NCBI RefSeq assembly: GCF_000473245.1
Contig: NC_022524.1
Coordinates: forward strand, 2,566,501-2,630,500
Reading direction: 5' to 3'
Source: Bacillus infantis NRRL B-14911
Lineage (GTDB): Bacteria; Bacillota; Bacilli; Bacillales; Cytobacillaceae
DNA length: 64,000 nucleotides
Of the stretch, positions 33,587-43,828 are shown piece after piece. Positions within the stretch are counted from its first letter, which is position 1. Every line of letters starts with the position of its first letter. The notes under the pieces are model-generated. The model was not told the DNA's origin and ran no database searches. It saw only the letters and a program-made list of their open reading frames with translations. Made by a program: the position numbers and the translations under genes.

Positions 33587-33602
33587 ATCCCCTCCTTTTT
33601 TA
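33577..33602 (+). terminator. Terminator of MFS gene
   Basis: GGAGGGG / CCCCTCC perfect stem, TGAAT loop, then seven T; the stop codon lies inside the loop. Confidence 0.93.
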
Positions 33603-33977
33603 TAAATATTGCCCCGCCGCCAGAACTGCGAAGAAGATGGACATGATGGTAGCTGCAAGCCAGTTATGGTAGTAAGCTTTGCTATCCCGATCGGTCATCC
33701 ATAGTTCTAATCCCCGATTAAAGTTGAGTAATACGAAAAACCCGATGATGGGAGCGATTCTTACAAAAAGCGGAAAATAACCTTCAACTAGTACGAAAAA
33801 ATGGAGATATAGAAAAATCACAAAAATTCCCGCTTCAGCCAGCTGGAAACCCCTTTTCCTTTCTTTAGATAAAATACCCTTAGATTTGATGGGGATGTTA
33901 AGATTCTTCTTAAAATAAATTTTGCTGATGAGGAGATTTACGATAAGGAATATTGCCAAAATAAAGATATTAATCAT
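33600..33977 (-). CDS. DUF4181-type membrane protein
   Basis: 125 residues from ATG 33977, with GGGAG seven bases before; upstream in-frame codons lack a site. Four helices with the family core KGILSKERKRGFQLAEAGIF, then FNRGLELWMTDRDSKAYYHN in which the charged loop follows the third helix. Role unknown. Convergent with the MFS gene, whose terminator overlaps its stop. Confidence 0.75.
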   Translation of the reverse strand: MINIFILAIFLIVNLLISKIYFKKNLNIPIKSKGILSKERKRGFQLAEAGIFVIFLYLHFFVLVEGYFPLFVRIAPIIGFFVLLNFNRGLELWMTDRDSKAYYHNWLAATIMSIFFAVLAAGQYL

Positions 33978-34314
33978 TTCCGGGCTCCCTTCTAAGGAAA
34001 GTCTCTTCGAATGATTATAATTATGAAATAAAAAAGCTAAAGTTGCAGATGTCCCTTTTAGTTTTACTGAGGGAAACCGCGAAATCTGCATTTTGCATAG
34101 GGAGAATTATCACTTTTTCTACCCAAAAAAGTAATGATTCTACATAAAAATGTAAGGATTCTACATAAATTTGCAGTTATTATACCTTAATTACATATTT
34201 TCCCAAAAACACACCTCTTAGAATGCCAAATACCTGTCTATGCTGTACGCATGAATATATTCATGATTAACAGCAGATGACTATGTTAAAAGATTTTTCT
34301 GAAGGGTGATGTAA

Positions 34315-34932
34315 ATGGACTTGAATTGGATATGGAAATCGATATTGATTGTATTGGCAGGCACCCTGCTGCTCAGGATCGCCGGCAGAAAATCAATATC
34401 CCAAATGACACTTGCCCAGACTGTAATCATGATTGGTATAGGTTCTTTATTGATACAGCCTCTCGCCGGAAAAAACATTTGGACAACAATTACTGTTGGA
34501 GCAATTCTGGTAGTAACCCTGGTTGTCATGGAGCTTTTACAGGTGAAGTTTGATAAAATTGAAAAATTCATTACTGGAAGAGCAAAAGTACTGATCAACA
34601 ATGGAAATCTTGATGAGAAAGGCCTGAAAAAGGTAAGGCTGACGGTTGACCAGCTGGAGATGAAGCTTAGGCAGAACAATGTGTCCAGCCTGAATGATGT
34701 CAAATGGGCAACATTGGAGCCAAACGGGCAAATTGGATTCGAGCTGAAGGAAGATGCCAAGCCGGCTTTGAAAAAGGATCTCCAAATGCTTCAGCAGCAG
34801 ATGAACCAAATGATCATGCTCCTGAAGGGAAGTACAGTCCCTATGCCTCCGAATGACTCATCTAAGCAGGATCTATTTGCCGAAGTGGCGAGAAAATCCC
34901 ATACCACAGAGCCGCCAGAGCAGCTCCAGTAG
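34315..34932 (+). CDS. DUF421 (YetF/YrbG type) membrane protein
   Basis: 205 residues. Three N-terminal helices, then a soluble domain. RIAGRKSISQMTLAQTVIMI and the cytosolic FDKIEKFITGRAKVLINNGN with the alternating KVRLTVDQLEMKLRQNNVSS are the standard DUF421 features. The C-terminal 60 residues are Gln/Met/Pro-rich and may bind protein. The family has been linked to spore germination and membrane stress, but the molecular function is unknown. The stop codon abuts the next start exactly. Confidence 0.88.
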   Translation: MDLNWIWKSILIVLAGTLLLRIAGRKSISQMTLAQTVIMIGIGSLLIQPLAGKNIWTTITVGAILVVTLVVMELLQVKFDKIEKFITGRAKVLINNGNLDEKGLKKVRLTVDQLEMKLRQNNVSSLNDVKWATLEPNGQIGFELKEDAKPALKKDLQMLQQQMNQMIMLLKGSTVPMPPNDSSKQDLFAEVARKSHTTEPPEQLQ

Positions 34933-35493
34933 ATGGCGGCAAGAAATAGGCTTTTAGTTGTTCTTTCAACTGTTTTTGGGGTCTTTTTTGCGGCGTTATG
35001 TATTTTTTATCTTTTCAAAGACGATTCCTCCCGCTGGCAGGTAGCTCTTGGAGGAATCATCGTAAGCGCACTTCCCTTATTACTGATCTTATTAAAAAAA
35101 ACGTTCCCGACTTCCCTGGTCTTCGGCTACTTTTTGTTCGTATTCTGCTCCATCTATCTGGGGTCGATTGCAAGCTTCTATCGCAAATATGCCTGGTGGG
35201 ATAGCACGCTTCACCTTTATAAAGGAATCTTTGCCGGCATAGCTGCCGTCTTTGTTTTTAAGATATTATCCGGTGGAAAGGGAAATTCCCGCTCAATTTT
35301 ATTCCTTTTCAGCTTTTCTTTGTCTGCTGCGGCCAGCATCCTCTGGGAAATTTATGAGTTTGCCGGCGACCAGCTTGTTACTGAAACGATGCAGCGCGGC
35401 GGCAATAAGGATACCATGATAGATCTCATTGCCGGTACTTCAGGTGCATTACTAGCAGGCATATACAATATCTCAAGGTTCAGGAAACTATAA
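34933..35493 (+). CDS. Multi-pass membrane protein, DUF2238-like
   Basis: 186 residues, starting at the base after the preceding stop. About five helices; the middle YRKYAWWDSTLHLYKGIFAG and the ILWEIYEFAGDQLVTETMQR / NKDTMIDLIAGTSGAL stretches match the DUF2238 (YjdF-like) family. In an operon with the DUF421 gene and closed by a terminator. Role unknown. Confidence 0.7.
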   Translation: MAARNRLLVVLSTVFGVFFAALCIFYLFKDDSSRWQVALGGIIVSALPLLLILLKKTFPTSLVFGYFLFVFCSIYLGSIASFYRKYAWWDSTLHLYKGIFAGIAAVFVFKILSGGKGNSRSILFLFSFSLSAAASILWEIYEFAGDQLVTETMQRGGNKDTMIDLIAGTSGALLAGIYNISRFRKL

Positions 35494-35494
35494 C

Positions 35495-35525
35495 GGCCGG
35501 CTCCTCAAAGGAACCGGCCTTATTT
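35495..35525 (+). terminator. Terminator of DUF421 operon
   Basis: GGCCGGCTCC pairs with GGAACCGGCC (one mismatch) and TTATTTT follows. Confidence 0.8.
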
Positions 35526-36518
35526 TCAGCTTTTTAAAATATCTTCGATTCTGTTAAGCTCTTCAGCAGTAAACTCCAAATTATCCAGTGCAGCTACATT
35601 TTCTTCAATCTGGGAGACCCTGCTTGCACCGATCAGGGCAGATGTCACCCTGCCTCCGCGAAGGACCCATGCCAGAGACATTTGTGCAAGGCTTTGCCCG
35701 CGTTCAGAGGCGAGTTCATGCAGCTTTCTGACTTTTTCGATTGTCTGCTCTGTCACCTGGTCCCCTTGAAGCGCACCGGTCTTGCTGGCAGCCCTGCTGT
35801 CAGCCGGGATGCCGTCAATATACTTATTGGTCAGCAGTCCTTGTGCAAGCGGACAGAAGGCAATTGACCCTGCACCATTCTTATCCAGAACATCCTGCAG
35901 GCCATCCTCGATCCAGCGGTTCAGCATTGAATAGCTTGGCTGGTGGATAACGAGCGGCGTCCCAAGTCTGTTAAGAATTTTCACTGCTTCTTCAGTCTGC
36001 TCTGCCGAATAACTGCTGATGCCGACATATAAGGCTTTCCCTTGTCTGACAATAGAGTCCAAAGCCCCCATTGTTTCCTCTAACGGTGTGTCCGGGTCAG
36101 GACGGTGTGAGTAGAAAATGTCCACATAATCAAGCCCCATCCGCTTCAAGCTTTGGTCCAGACTTGAAATGAGGTACTTCCTGCTTCCCCACTCCCCATA
36201 GGGACCGGGCCACATATAATAGCCTGCCTTCGTTGAAATGATCATTTCATCCCTGTAAGGAGCAAAATCCGACTTCATCATCCGGCCGAACATCTCCTCA
36301 GCCGAGCCTGCCGTAGGGCCGTAGTTATTGGCCAGATCGAAATGAGTAATGCCAAGGTCAAATGCCTTCCTGAGCATCTCCCTTCCATTTTCGTATGTAT
36401 CAGTTCCCCCAAAATTATGCCATAAGCCCAGGGAGATGGCCGGGAGCCGGAGGCCTGAGCGACCGCTTCGATTGTATTTCATCGTCTCATAGCGTTTTTC
36501 TCCTGCAAGGTATACCAT
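35526..36518 (-). CDS. Aldo/keto reductase (YghZ/MgrA type)
   Basis: 330 residues from ATG 36518 behind AAGGAGG; upstream in-frame codons are not preceded by a site. TIM-barrel with catalytic Tyr in HFDLANNYGPTAGSAE, Lys in STKAGYYMWPG, His in YSHRPDPDTPLEE, and NADPH loop GASRVSQIEENV. Closest to E. coli YghZ-type L-glyceraldehyde-3-phosphate or methylglyoxal reductases. It follows the ROK kinase gene by about 125 bases with a terminator between, so it may be independently expressed. Confidence 0.88.
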   Translation of the reverse strand: MVYLAGEKRYETMKYNRSGRSGLRLPAISLGLWHNFGGTDTYENGREMLRKAFDLGITHFDLANNYGPTAGSAEEMFGRMMKSDFAPYRDEMIISTKAGYYMWPGPYGEWGSRKYLISSLDQSLKRMGLDYVDIFYSHRPDPDTPLEETMGALDSIVRQGKALYVGISSYSAEQTEEAVKILNRLGTPLVIHQPSYSMLNRWIEDGLQDVLDKNGAGSIAFCPLAQGLLTNKYIDGIPADSRAASKTGALQGDQVTEQTIEKVRKLHELASERGQSLAQMSLAWVLRGGRVTSALIGASRVSQIEENVAALDNLEFTAEELNRIEDILKS

Positions 36519-36612
36519 CGATCTTCCTCCTTCAAGTATTGCGTTCTTTTCCATATTAAACGCTTTCACGGCGCTGTACAAAGAAACTGCCCAAAGCATG
36601 ATATCTTCTTAA

Positions 36613-36645
36613 ATGAAAATAAAGATTAGCCGGGAACTAATCTTT
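36613..36645 (-). terminator. Terminator of sugar operon (after ROK kinase)
   Basis: AAAGATTAG / CTAATCTTT stem, seven-base loop, spanning the ROK stop; T-rich tract on the minus strand. Confidence 0.75.
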
Positions 36646-37567
36646 ATCTTAAGTCCATTACTTTATCTTTTGCCTTCTGGCTCTGCAGAAAGTGGTACAG
36701 TGCTCCAATCAGATTAGAGTCGTTTCCGAACTTGCACACCTCGGCTTTTACATCAAGAGAATGGATATCCGATTTCATGCTTGATAGCACCCGATTGATT
36801 CTATCGCAAAAATCATGCCGGGCCGAAATCGCACCGCCGATCAGGATTTTTTCCGGGTCAATGATATAATGCAGATTCAGAATCCCGACAGCCAGGCGTT
36901 TGTAGAAGCGGTCTATTTCTTCCTGAATCTCTTTATCTCCATTCTCTGCCATCTCAAACACTTTACGGCCGTCCAGTGTTTCTGGATCCAAACCTTTTTT
37001 GGCTGCTGCAATATTGACCAGTGCCCCAGTGGCACCAAGATCGCTCCAGCTTCTTCCTAAAGGACCCTCTAAATAATCCTCCATGATCATATAGCCGAAC
37101 TCTCCGCCATGGAAGCTCGCTCCATGCCTGACTTTTTTGTCCAGGACAATGGCCCCGCCTATTCCTGTCCCGATGACGATGCAGATATAATCCCGGACAT
37201 CCTTTGCTGCACCGATCCAGCCCTCTGCAAGGCCGGCACAATTAGCGTCATTTTCCAGTTCTGCGGGAAGCCCTGTCCTTCTTTCCACCAGCTCCCTGAT
37301 GTTGGGGCCATGAACATAAGGGACGGCGCTCGCGCCATGGATCGTTCCGCTTGCCACATCGACTGCCCCAGGCATGCTCATCGCAATTCCTTCAACAGGG
37401 CTGATGAACCGGAGGTCCTCGACAGCGTTTCCGATTGCTTCAATAAATGCTTCAATACCTTCCTTTGGAGTCGGGATTGATGACTTTTTTATAATGCTGC
37501 CCGCTTCATCCATCAAAGCATATTTTATGGATGAGCCCCCTACATCAAATGCTGCATAATTTCGCAT
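36644..37567 (-). CDS. ROK family sugar kinase, probably beta-glucoside or glucose kinase
   Basis: 307 residues. ATP loop FDVGGSSIK (7-15), catalytic Asp107 in ELENDANC, second glycine loop VIGTGIGGAIV (131-141) and the His/Glu region HGASFHGGEFGY (148-159). The C-x-C-G-x2-G-C zinc motif of many ROK glucokinases is absent, as in Listeria BglK-type beta-glucoside kinases. With a GH1 enzyme, ABC transporter and LacI regulator in the same locus, it most likely phosphorylates the imported sugar or released hexose. Ribosome site GTAGGAG lies near a hairpin at 37584-37601. Confidence 0.85.
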   Translation of the reverse strand: MRNYAAFDVGGSSIKYALMDEAGSIIKKSSIPTPKEGIEAFIEAIGNAVEDLRFISPVEGIAMSMPGAVDVASGTIHGASAVPYVHGPNIRELVERRTGLPAELENDANCAGLAEGWIGAAKDVRDYICIVIGTGIGGAIVLDKKVRHGASFHGGEFGYMIMEDYLEGPLGRSWSDLGATGALVNIAAAKKGLDPETLDGRKVFEMAENGDKEIQEEIDRFYKRLAVGILNLHYIIDPEKILIGGAISARHDFCDRINRVLSSMKSDIHSLDVKAEVCKFGNDSNLIGALYHFLQSQKAKDKVMDLR

Positions 37568-37583
37568 GCTCCTACCCCCATAT

Positions 37584-37601
37584 ATCCTTTCGCCAAAGGA
37601 T
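37584..37601 (-). other. Intercistronic hairpin between lacI-type and ROK genes
   Basis: Perfect 7-bp stem ATCCTTT / AAAGGAT without T-run, ahead of the ROK gene's ribosome site; may adjust mRNA stability. Confidence 0.5.
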
Positions 37602-37614
37602 CATTTTCCTTCTT

Positions 37615-38631
37615 TTACAGATGTGTTCCGCAGGATTCCCTGATGATCAGCTCAGAGTCGATCAGGGCAGGCCGCGGCTGGGATTTGCCGTTGATGAGAT
37701 CGTTCAGCATATAAGCTGACAGTTTCCCGAATTTCTCTTTATCCTGTTTTACAGTCGACAGCTTGGGATCGCTGTAGCGGCAGGCAGCAATATCATCGCA
37801 GCCAATCACCCTTATATCGTGAGGGACGGAAAGCCCGGCTTCCTTAATGGCCCTTAATGCTCCAAGCGCCATTAAATCTGAGGCCGCAAAGACAGCCTCT
37901 GGCTTCCTTTTCCCCTCAAGGATCCTTTTCATGCAATCATAGCCGCTGTCTTCATGATAATCACCATATTGAATCCAGTCGTCCCTGATTTCCAGGCCGA
38001 ACTGGTTCATGGCCTCAAGGAATCCCTTCTTCCGCAAGTTGGAAATGACAGATCCCTTCATTCCTCCTATAAAACCAACATCCCTGACTGAATTCAGGTA
38101 AAGATGTTCAATGACCTTTCGGGAAAGATTCACGTTATCTGTCATGACAAAGGCTGATTTCGGACCTGACAGTTCAATGTCGATCCCGATGCATGGAAAG
38201 TCAGCCTTAGCTAGCTCATGTACTGCTTCCTCTACTTCTTCCCCGGCAATGACGAGGCAGCCGTCCACATTGAAGTGTCTGCATCTTGCCATATAGCTTC
38301 CATTGTCCTGCCGGAAATTTTCATTGGAGAACATGAGGATATCATAGCCGAGCATGCCGATATTCTTTTTAAAAGAAGAAATGACTTCATTGAAATATGG
38401 GTGGGTCATGTCAACATTGATTTTGCCGGCATAAATCAGGCCAATCAGATTGGATTTTTTCGTGGCGAGCGACCGCGCTGAGAAATTTGGTTCATAATCC
38501 ATCTCAAGAATGACATCCATTACCTTTTTCTTCGTTCTTTCGCTGATGCCTCCGTAATTATTGATGACCTTTGATACGGTAGCGGCAGAGACACCTGCAA
38601 TTTCCGCAATATTCTTTATCGTTAGGCTCAT
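37615..38631 (-). CDS. LacI family transcriptional regulator of sugar locus
   Basis: 338 residues from ATG 38631 (AAGGGA upstream). HTH TIKNIAEIAGVSAATVSKVI with the hinge YEPNFSARSLATKKSN, then a periplasmic-binding-type ligand domain (VGFIGGMKG; VFAASDLMALGALRAIKEAG). It should respond to the sugar or its phosphate and bind palindromic GAAACCGGTTTC-like sites, four of which lie at the two promoters of the locus. Encoded within the operon it probably controls, downstream of the permeases. Confidence 0.93.
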   Translation of the reverse strand: MSLTIKNIAEIAGVSAATVSKVINNYGGISERTKKKVMDVILEMDYEPNFSARSLATKKSNLIGLIYAGKINVDMTHPYFNEVISSFKKNIGMLGYDILMFSNENFRQDNGSYMARCRHFNVDGCLVIAGEEVEEAVHELAKADFPCIGIDIELSGPKSAFVMTDNVNLSRKVIEHLYLNSVRDVGFIGGMKGSVISNLRKKGFLEAMNQFGLEIRDDWIQYGDYHEDSGYDCMKRILEGKRKPEAVFAASDLMALGALRAIKEAGLSVPHDIRVIGCDDIAACRYSDPKLSTVKQDKEKFGKLSAYMLNDLINGKSQPRPALIDSELIIRESCGTHL

Positions 38632-38722
38632 GAGAATCCCTTCTGCTTCCAAATTATGTTCTTTGTTACTAGATTACTAGCTGTTCCCTTTCCTTTCAAT
38701 CTCCAGAATCAGAAAGGTCCGA

Positions 38723-39565
38723 TTATTTTACAGACCCTTCTGTAATGCTGGAAATGAAAAGCTTGTTAAACATCAGGAATATGACCAAAAGAGGTACGGT
38801 AGCCCAGAAAACACCTGACATGATCATCCCAAAATCAATATTATGGGTGTTGCTGAGATTGGCCAAAGCCACCTGAATTGTATACATTTCTGGGTCCCTC
38901 AGCACAGTAAATTGCCACAGGAACTCTCCCCATACAGCCGTAAACACGATGATCCCCAGCGTGGCGAAGGCAGGCAGAATGATGGGCAGGACAATGCTGC
39001 GGTAGATCCTAAAGTTAGAGCACCCATCCAGCTTGGCCGCTTCTATCAATTCATCCGGCACAGCTTCGTTCACATATTGCCTCATCAGGAAGATTCCCAG
39101 AGGATTCAGGAAGAACAGGAGCATCACCCCGGGAAGTGTATCCAGAAGACCAGCTTTGGAAATCAGGAAATACTGGGGGATGAGGCCGAGCTGCGGCGGA
39201 ATAATCATGGTTACCAGGATTGAGATGAATAGAATATTTTTCCCGGGAAACTTGAACTTTGCAAATGCGAAACCGGCCAGTGAACTGATCGCCAGTACCA
39301 CAAGCGTAACAACCACACAGATGATAAAGGAATTCCACATTGCGTTGAAAAAATCAATATTGCTCAGTACTTTCTTGAAATTGTCCACAAGCAGATTCCC
39401 AGGTGTCAGTGTCGGAGGAATCGTGTTGTATGCTGAGCTTGGACTCGTCGCCATTACAAACATCCAGTAAAAAGGGAAAAGGGAGACTAAAGAAGCAATA
39501 CTCAGAAACAAGTAGATCGGCAGATTCCCTTTTCCTGGTTTCTTTTTGGCAGTGTTCATGCTCAT
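38723..39565 (-). CDS. Carbohydrate ABC transporter permease (MalG type)
   Basis: 280 residues, GGAGGG before ATG; the start overlaps the preceding permease stop (ATGA). Six membrane helices and the EAA loop ELIEAAKLDGCSNFRIYRSI that contacts the ATPase. Forms the channel with the 39562-40527 permease for the sugar bound by the lipoprotein at 40594. Confidence 0.95.
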   Translation of the reverse strand: MSMNTAKKKPGKGNLPIYLFLSIASLVSLFPFYWMFVMATSPSSAYNTIPPTLTPGNLLVDNFKKVLSNIDFFNAMWNSFIICVVVTLVVLAISSLAGFAFAKFKFPGKNILFISILVTMIIPPQLGLIPQYFLISKAGLLDTLPGVMLLFFLNPLGIFLMRQYVNEAVPDELIEAAKLDGCSNFRIYRSIVLPIILPAFATLGIIVFTAVWGEFLWQFTVLRDPEMYTIQVALANLSNTHNIDFGMIMSGVFWATVPLLVIFLMFNKLFISSITEGSVK

Positions 39566-40527
39566 TTCGCAGCCCTCCTTTTGCCCCGCCCATATCCGGA
39601 TGTCAGCATCGTATTGATGGTTGCGAAAGCAGCGATGATGACAAGCAGAATGATGGCTGTTGCAGATGCTGTACCAAATGATTGAAGTTTGAACGCATCA
39701 CGGTACAAATACATAACAATCGTCATTGCTTCATCCCTTGAAAATGCTCCGGCCCCAAGGAATACAGTAGGCTCTGAGAACAGCTGGAGCGCACCGACTG
39801 TTGAGAAGAAAACGGTCAGGAGAATAAACGGCTTCAGCAGCGGAAGTGTAATGTAAAAAAGCTGCTGCGTTTTGCTTGCTCCATCGATTGTTGCCGCTTC
39901 GTACAAGTCGTTCGGAATACTCTGGATCCCAGCCAGGAAAATGATCGTATTATAGCCGACCCATCTCCAGAAAACCATAATGGAGATGGCGATTTTTGTC
40001 CCCCATTCGGAAGCTCCCCAGTTGACCGGATCAAAGCCGAAAAGGCCCAATACATAGTTGGCCAGCGACGTTTCATGGTTGCTGAACAGGACGCTGAAGA
40101 TCAAGGCCACTGCTACCATGGAGGTGATATAAGGCATAAAGATCGTAACCCGGAAGAAATTTTTAAACCGGATGAACGTAAGATTGAGCAGAAAGGCCAG
40201 AATGATACCGATAATCAGCTGTGGTGCTGTTCCTAAAAGCCCCATCACAATTGTATTGTAAACCGATTTCCAGAAGAGCGGATCTTCCAGTACAATTTTG
40301 AAGTTATTCAGACCGGCAAACGTCATTGGGCTTAGTCCGTTCCATTTCTGAAAAGCCAGGTATAAGCTGAATAGGGCCGGATAAAGGCCAATGATGGCAA
40401 AAATGATAAAAAAAGGTGCAATATATAAATAGCCGGATATCATATCTTTCTTTGATTCAGACAGACGCTTTTTCGTTCCAGTCATCTGGCCTGTACCCGT
40501 CTTGCTTTCTTTGGCAGCTGTTTGCAT
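39562..40527 (-). CDS. Carbohydrate ABC transporter permease (MalF/UgpA type)
   Basis: 321 residues with a polar N-terminus and six helices from about residue 40; EAA loop DLYEAATIDGASKTQQLFYI. Coupled by ATGA overlap to the next permease. Lies behind the substrate-binding gene, separated by a stable hairpin that probably lets the binding protein be made in excess. Confidence 0.95.
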   Translation of the reverse strand: MQTAAKESKTGTGQMTGTKKRLSESKKDMISGYLYIAPFFIIFAIIGLYPALFSLYLAFQKWNGLSPMTFAGLNNFKIVLEDPLFWKSVYNTIVMGLLGTAPQLIIGIILAFLLNLTFIRFKNFFRVTIFMPYITSMVAVALIFSVLFSNHETSLANYVLGLFGFDPVNWGASEWGTKIAISIMVFWRWVGYNTIIFLAGIQSIPNDLYEAATIDGASKTQQLFYITLPLLKPFILLTVFFSTVGALQLFSEPTVFLGAGAFSRDEAMTIVMYLYRDAFKLQSFGTASATAIILLVIIAAFATINTMLTSGYGRGKRRAAK

Positions 40528-40556
40528 GTTTCCGCCTCTTTTCTATGCATAAATCA

Positions 40557-40582
40557 GGAAATGGCTCAAATAAGCCATTTCC
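40557..40582 (-). terminator. Intercistronic stem-loop after substrate-binding protein gene
   Basis: Perfect 10-bp stem GGAAATGGCT / AGCCATTTCC with 6-base loop, no long T-run. Likely a partial terminator or 3' protector that raises the binding protein over the permeases. Confidence 0.75.
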
Positions 40583-40593
40583 CCTTTCATTCT

Positions 40594-41889
40594 TTATCTT
40601 CCTAGTAAGTCTTTTGCCCGTTTGATGGCAGCTTTCCATTCTTTTTCAGGATCTTTGCCGTTTTGAACATTCTTCAGGGCATTTACAACCTCCTGGTGAA
40701 CCGGGAAGTACTTCTCGCCTTTAAAGACAGCGCCTTCGATATCCTGGGCAGCATTTGCAAATACAGTCGAAGTTACCTGTCCGCCAAAGAATTCATCTTC
40801 ATTTGATTTGAAAGCATCCATATCATAGACAGCTGGTGCAGAAGGGAACAGTCCCTTGCTCTGGAAGGATTCAAGCTGCTGTTCAGGTGCAACAAGCCAC
40901 TCGATAAAGTCATATGCTGCCTGTGCATTTTTTGTTTCCTTCGGTACAGCTATATAAGAACCGCCCCAGTTTGCAGCGAACTCCTTCGGCAGTGTGGCAA
41001 CTCTCCACTTGCCTACTGCATCCGGCGCATTGCCTTCCATCCAGCCCTTCAGCCAGCCAGCTCCAAGCTCTGCTGCAAATTCGCCTTTATTGACAGCATT
41101 GGACCATTCAGGAGACCACATGTCATACTTTCCAACGATGCCCAATTCATTGAGCTTAACGGCATAATCGTACGCTTCCTTAACGGCATTACCGTCTTCT
41201 TCAAGCAGAAGCTCTCCATCAGGATTCAGATAAGTACTTTCTGCTGCATCCAAATAGGCACGGTACGCCATCTCGATGCTATCGACGAATGGTTTGCCGG
41301 TCTTTTCCTTCAACTGAATGCCAGCTTCCTGGAAAGCCTCCGGCGAATTGATGAGTGACTCCACCTCGGCAGGCTCTGTCGGAAGACCGGCTTCCTCGAA
41401 TAGATCTACACGATAATACAAAGCCTTCGGCCCGATATCGGTCGGCATACCGAACAGGAAGTCTCCATCCGCATTTTCTCCGCCCTTCCATTTCCAATCC
41501 AGATATTGATCTTGTACATCCTTGGCACCTAAATCGTATAAGTTCTCGAAACGGTCCTGGGCAACTTTAAAGCGGTCGAACTGGTCAATTTCCAGCATGG
41601 CAATATCCGGCGCCCCGCTGCCGGCTGATAATGCAGTAAATAAGGCATCATGGTGATCTGCGGTCTCTGATGATTTCACTTTGATTTTGACATTCGGATT
41701 TTGTTCTGTATATTTCTTTGCAAGCTCCTCATAATTGGTAGCTCCGAAGGTCCAGAAGCTCAGGGTTACGTCGCCGCCTCCATCGGATCCTCCGGATGAA
41801 GTTTCCTCGCCGCTGCAAGCTGCAAGCGATAACGCAAGAACAGATGATGCTCCGAATGCCGCTATTTTTTTTAGGCTATTCCATTTCAA
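40594..41889 (-). CDS. Extracellular sugar-binding lipoprotein of ABC transporter
   Basis: 431 residues from TTG 41889 with GGGGGAG six bases upstream. Signal peptide with lipobox SLAAC, giving a lipid-anchored cluster D binding protein (VTLSFWTFGATNYEELAKKY, SAGSGAPDIAMLEIDQFDRF, GSYIAVPKETKNAQAAYDFI). Ligand is a sugar oligomer, probably a beta-glucoside given the GH1 gene upstream. Promoter region at 41890-42250 holds three GAAACC palindromes. No ATPase gene is present, so an MsmX-type ATPase shared across sugar systems is expected. Confidence 0.93.
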   Translation of the reverse strand: MKWNSLKKIAAFGASSVLALSLAACSGEETSSGGSDGGGDVTLSFWTFGATNYEELAKKYTEQNPNVKIKVKSSETADHHDALFTALSAGSGAPDIAMLEIDQFDRFKVAQDRFENLYDLGAKDVQDQYLDWKWKGGENADGDFLFGMPTDIGPKALYYRVDLFEEAGLPTEPAEVESLINSPEAFQEAGIQLKEKTGKPFVDSIEMAYRAYLDAAESTYLNPDGELLLEEDGNAVKEAYDYAVKLNELGIVGKYDMWSPEWSNAVNKGEFAAELGAGWLKGWMEGNAPDAVGKWRVATLPKEFAANWGGSYIAVPKETKNAQAAYDFIEWLVAPEQQLESFQSKGLFPSAPAVYDMDAFKSNEDEFFGGQVTSTVFANAAQDIEGAVFKGEKYFPVHQEVVNALKNVQNGKDPEKEWKAAIKRAKDLLGR

Positions 41890-42009
41890 GTGAATCTCCC
41901 CCATTATTAGTAAGTAAATTTGAACCATCCCTTTGAGAACCTGCCCAATCCTGCCTTCAGCCACCCCCTCCAATAGAATCCCAGGACCTGTCTAAAATTT
42001 AATAAGTAT

Positions 42010-42023
42010 GGAAACCGGTTTCC
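42010..42023. promoter_or_regulatory. LacI-type operator, perfect palindrome GGAAACCGGTTTCC
   Basis: 14-bp perfect palindrome upstream of the binding-protein gene. The same core recurs at 43723 before the GH1 gene, pointing to the local LacI regulator. Confidence 0.75.
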
Positions 42024-42032
42024 GTAATGGGT

Positions 42033-42046
42033 GGAAACCGCTTTCA
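42033..42046. promoter_or_regulatory. Operator or cre site (TGAAAGCGGTTTCC on minus strand)
   Basis: Matches 13 of 14 positions of the Bacillus catabolite-responsive element TGWAANCGNTNWCA, and also resembles the local palindrome. It may bind CcpA, LacI-type regulator, or both. Confidence 0.65.
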
Positions 42047-42203
42047 TTTGTTATTATAAGAGCCTGTTTTTCAGAAATCAACTATATTTTTGAAAATTTA
42101 GTCAATATTTTTTTTTGAAATTAGACTAATATAATAATACTCTCTTTAAAATCAGTTAATCAACGCTGTTATTAAACTAATTTCCAGGGTTTTTCTTCCT
42201 CAC

Positions 42204-42217
42204 AGAAACCGATTTCC
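42204..42217. promoter_or_regulatory. Upstream operator copy AGAAACCGATTTCC
   Basis: Third GAAACC-centred palindrome (two mismatches), about 160 bases upstream of the close pair; suited to an auxiliary operator. Confidence 0.5.
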
Positions 42218-42218
42218 A

Positions 42219-42247
42219 AAATAAAAGAGAGCATTACGCTCCCTTTT
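42219..42247 (-). terminator. Terminator of GH1 gene
   Basis: AAAAGGGAGC / GCTCTCTTTT stem (one wobble), five-base loop, T-rich tract. Confidence 0.8.
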
Positions 42248-42259
42248 TTCTTTATAAGC

Positions 42260-43736
<1,477 letters not shown>

Positions 43737-43801
43737 TAAAACAGTATAACAAATTCTGATAAAACAATATATTCAGAATTATACTTTTCTACACTTTTTC
43801 A

Positions 43802-43827
43802 CAAAAAAAAAACCGCACAGGGCGGTT
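43802..43827 (-). terminator. Terminator of RimJ/L-type acetyltransferase gene
   Basis: AACCGC / GCGGTT perfect stem, five-base loop, ten T on the minus strand. Confidence 0.93.
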
Positions 43828-43828
43828 A

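Larger units (their letters stand above)
41890..42259. other. Promoter region of sugar ABC operon, no gene
   Basis: 370 bases, very AT-rich in the middle, holding three palindromic operators and the GH1 terminator listed separately. The operators at 42010 and 42033 are 9 bases apart and the third lies about 160 bases upstream, which would permit looping. Confidence 0.7.
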
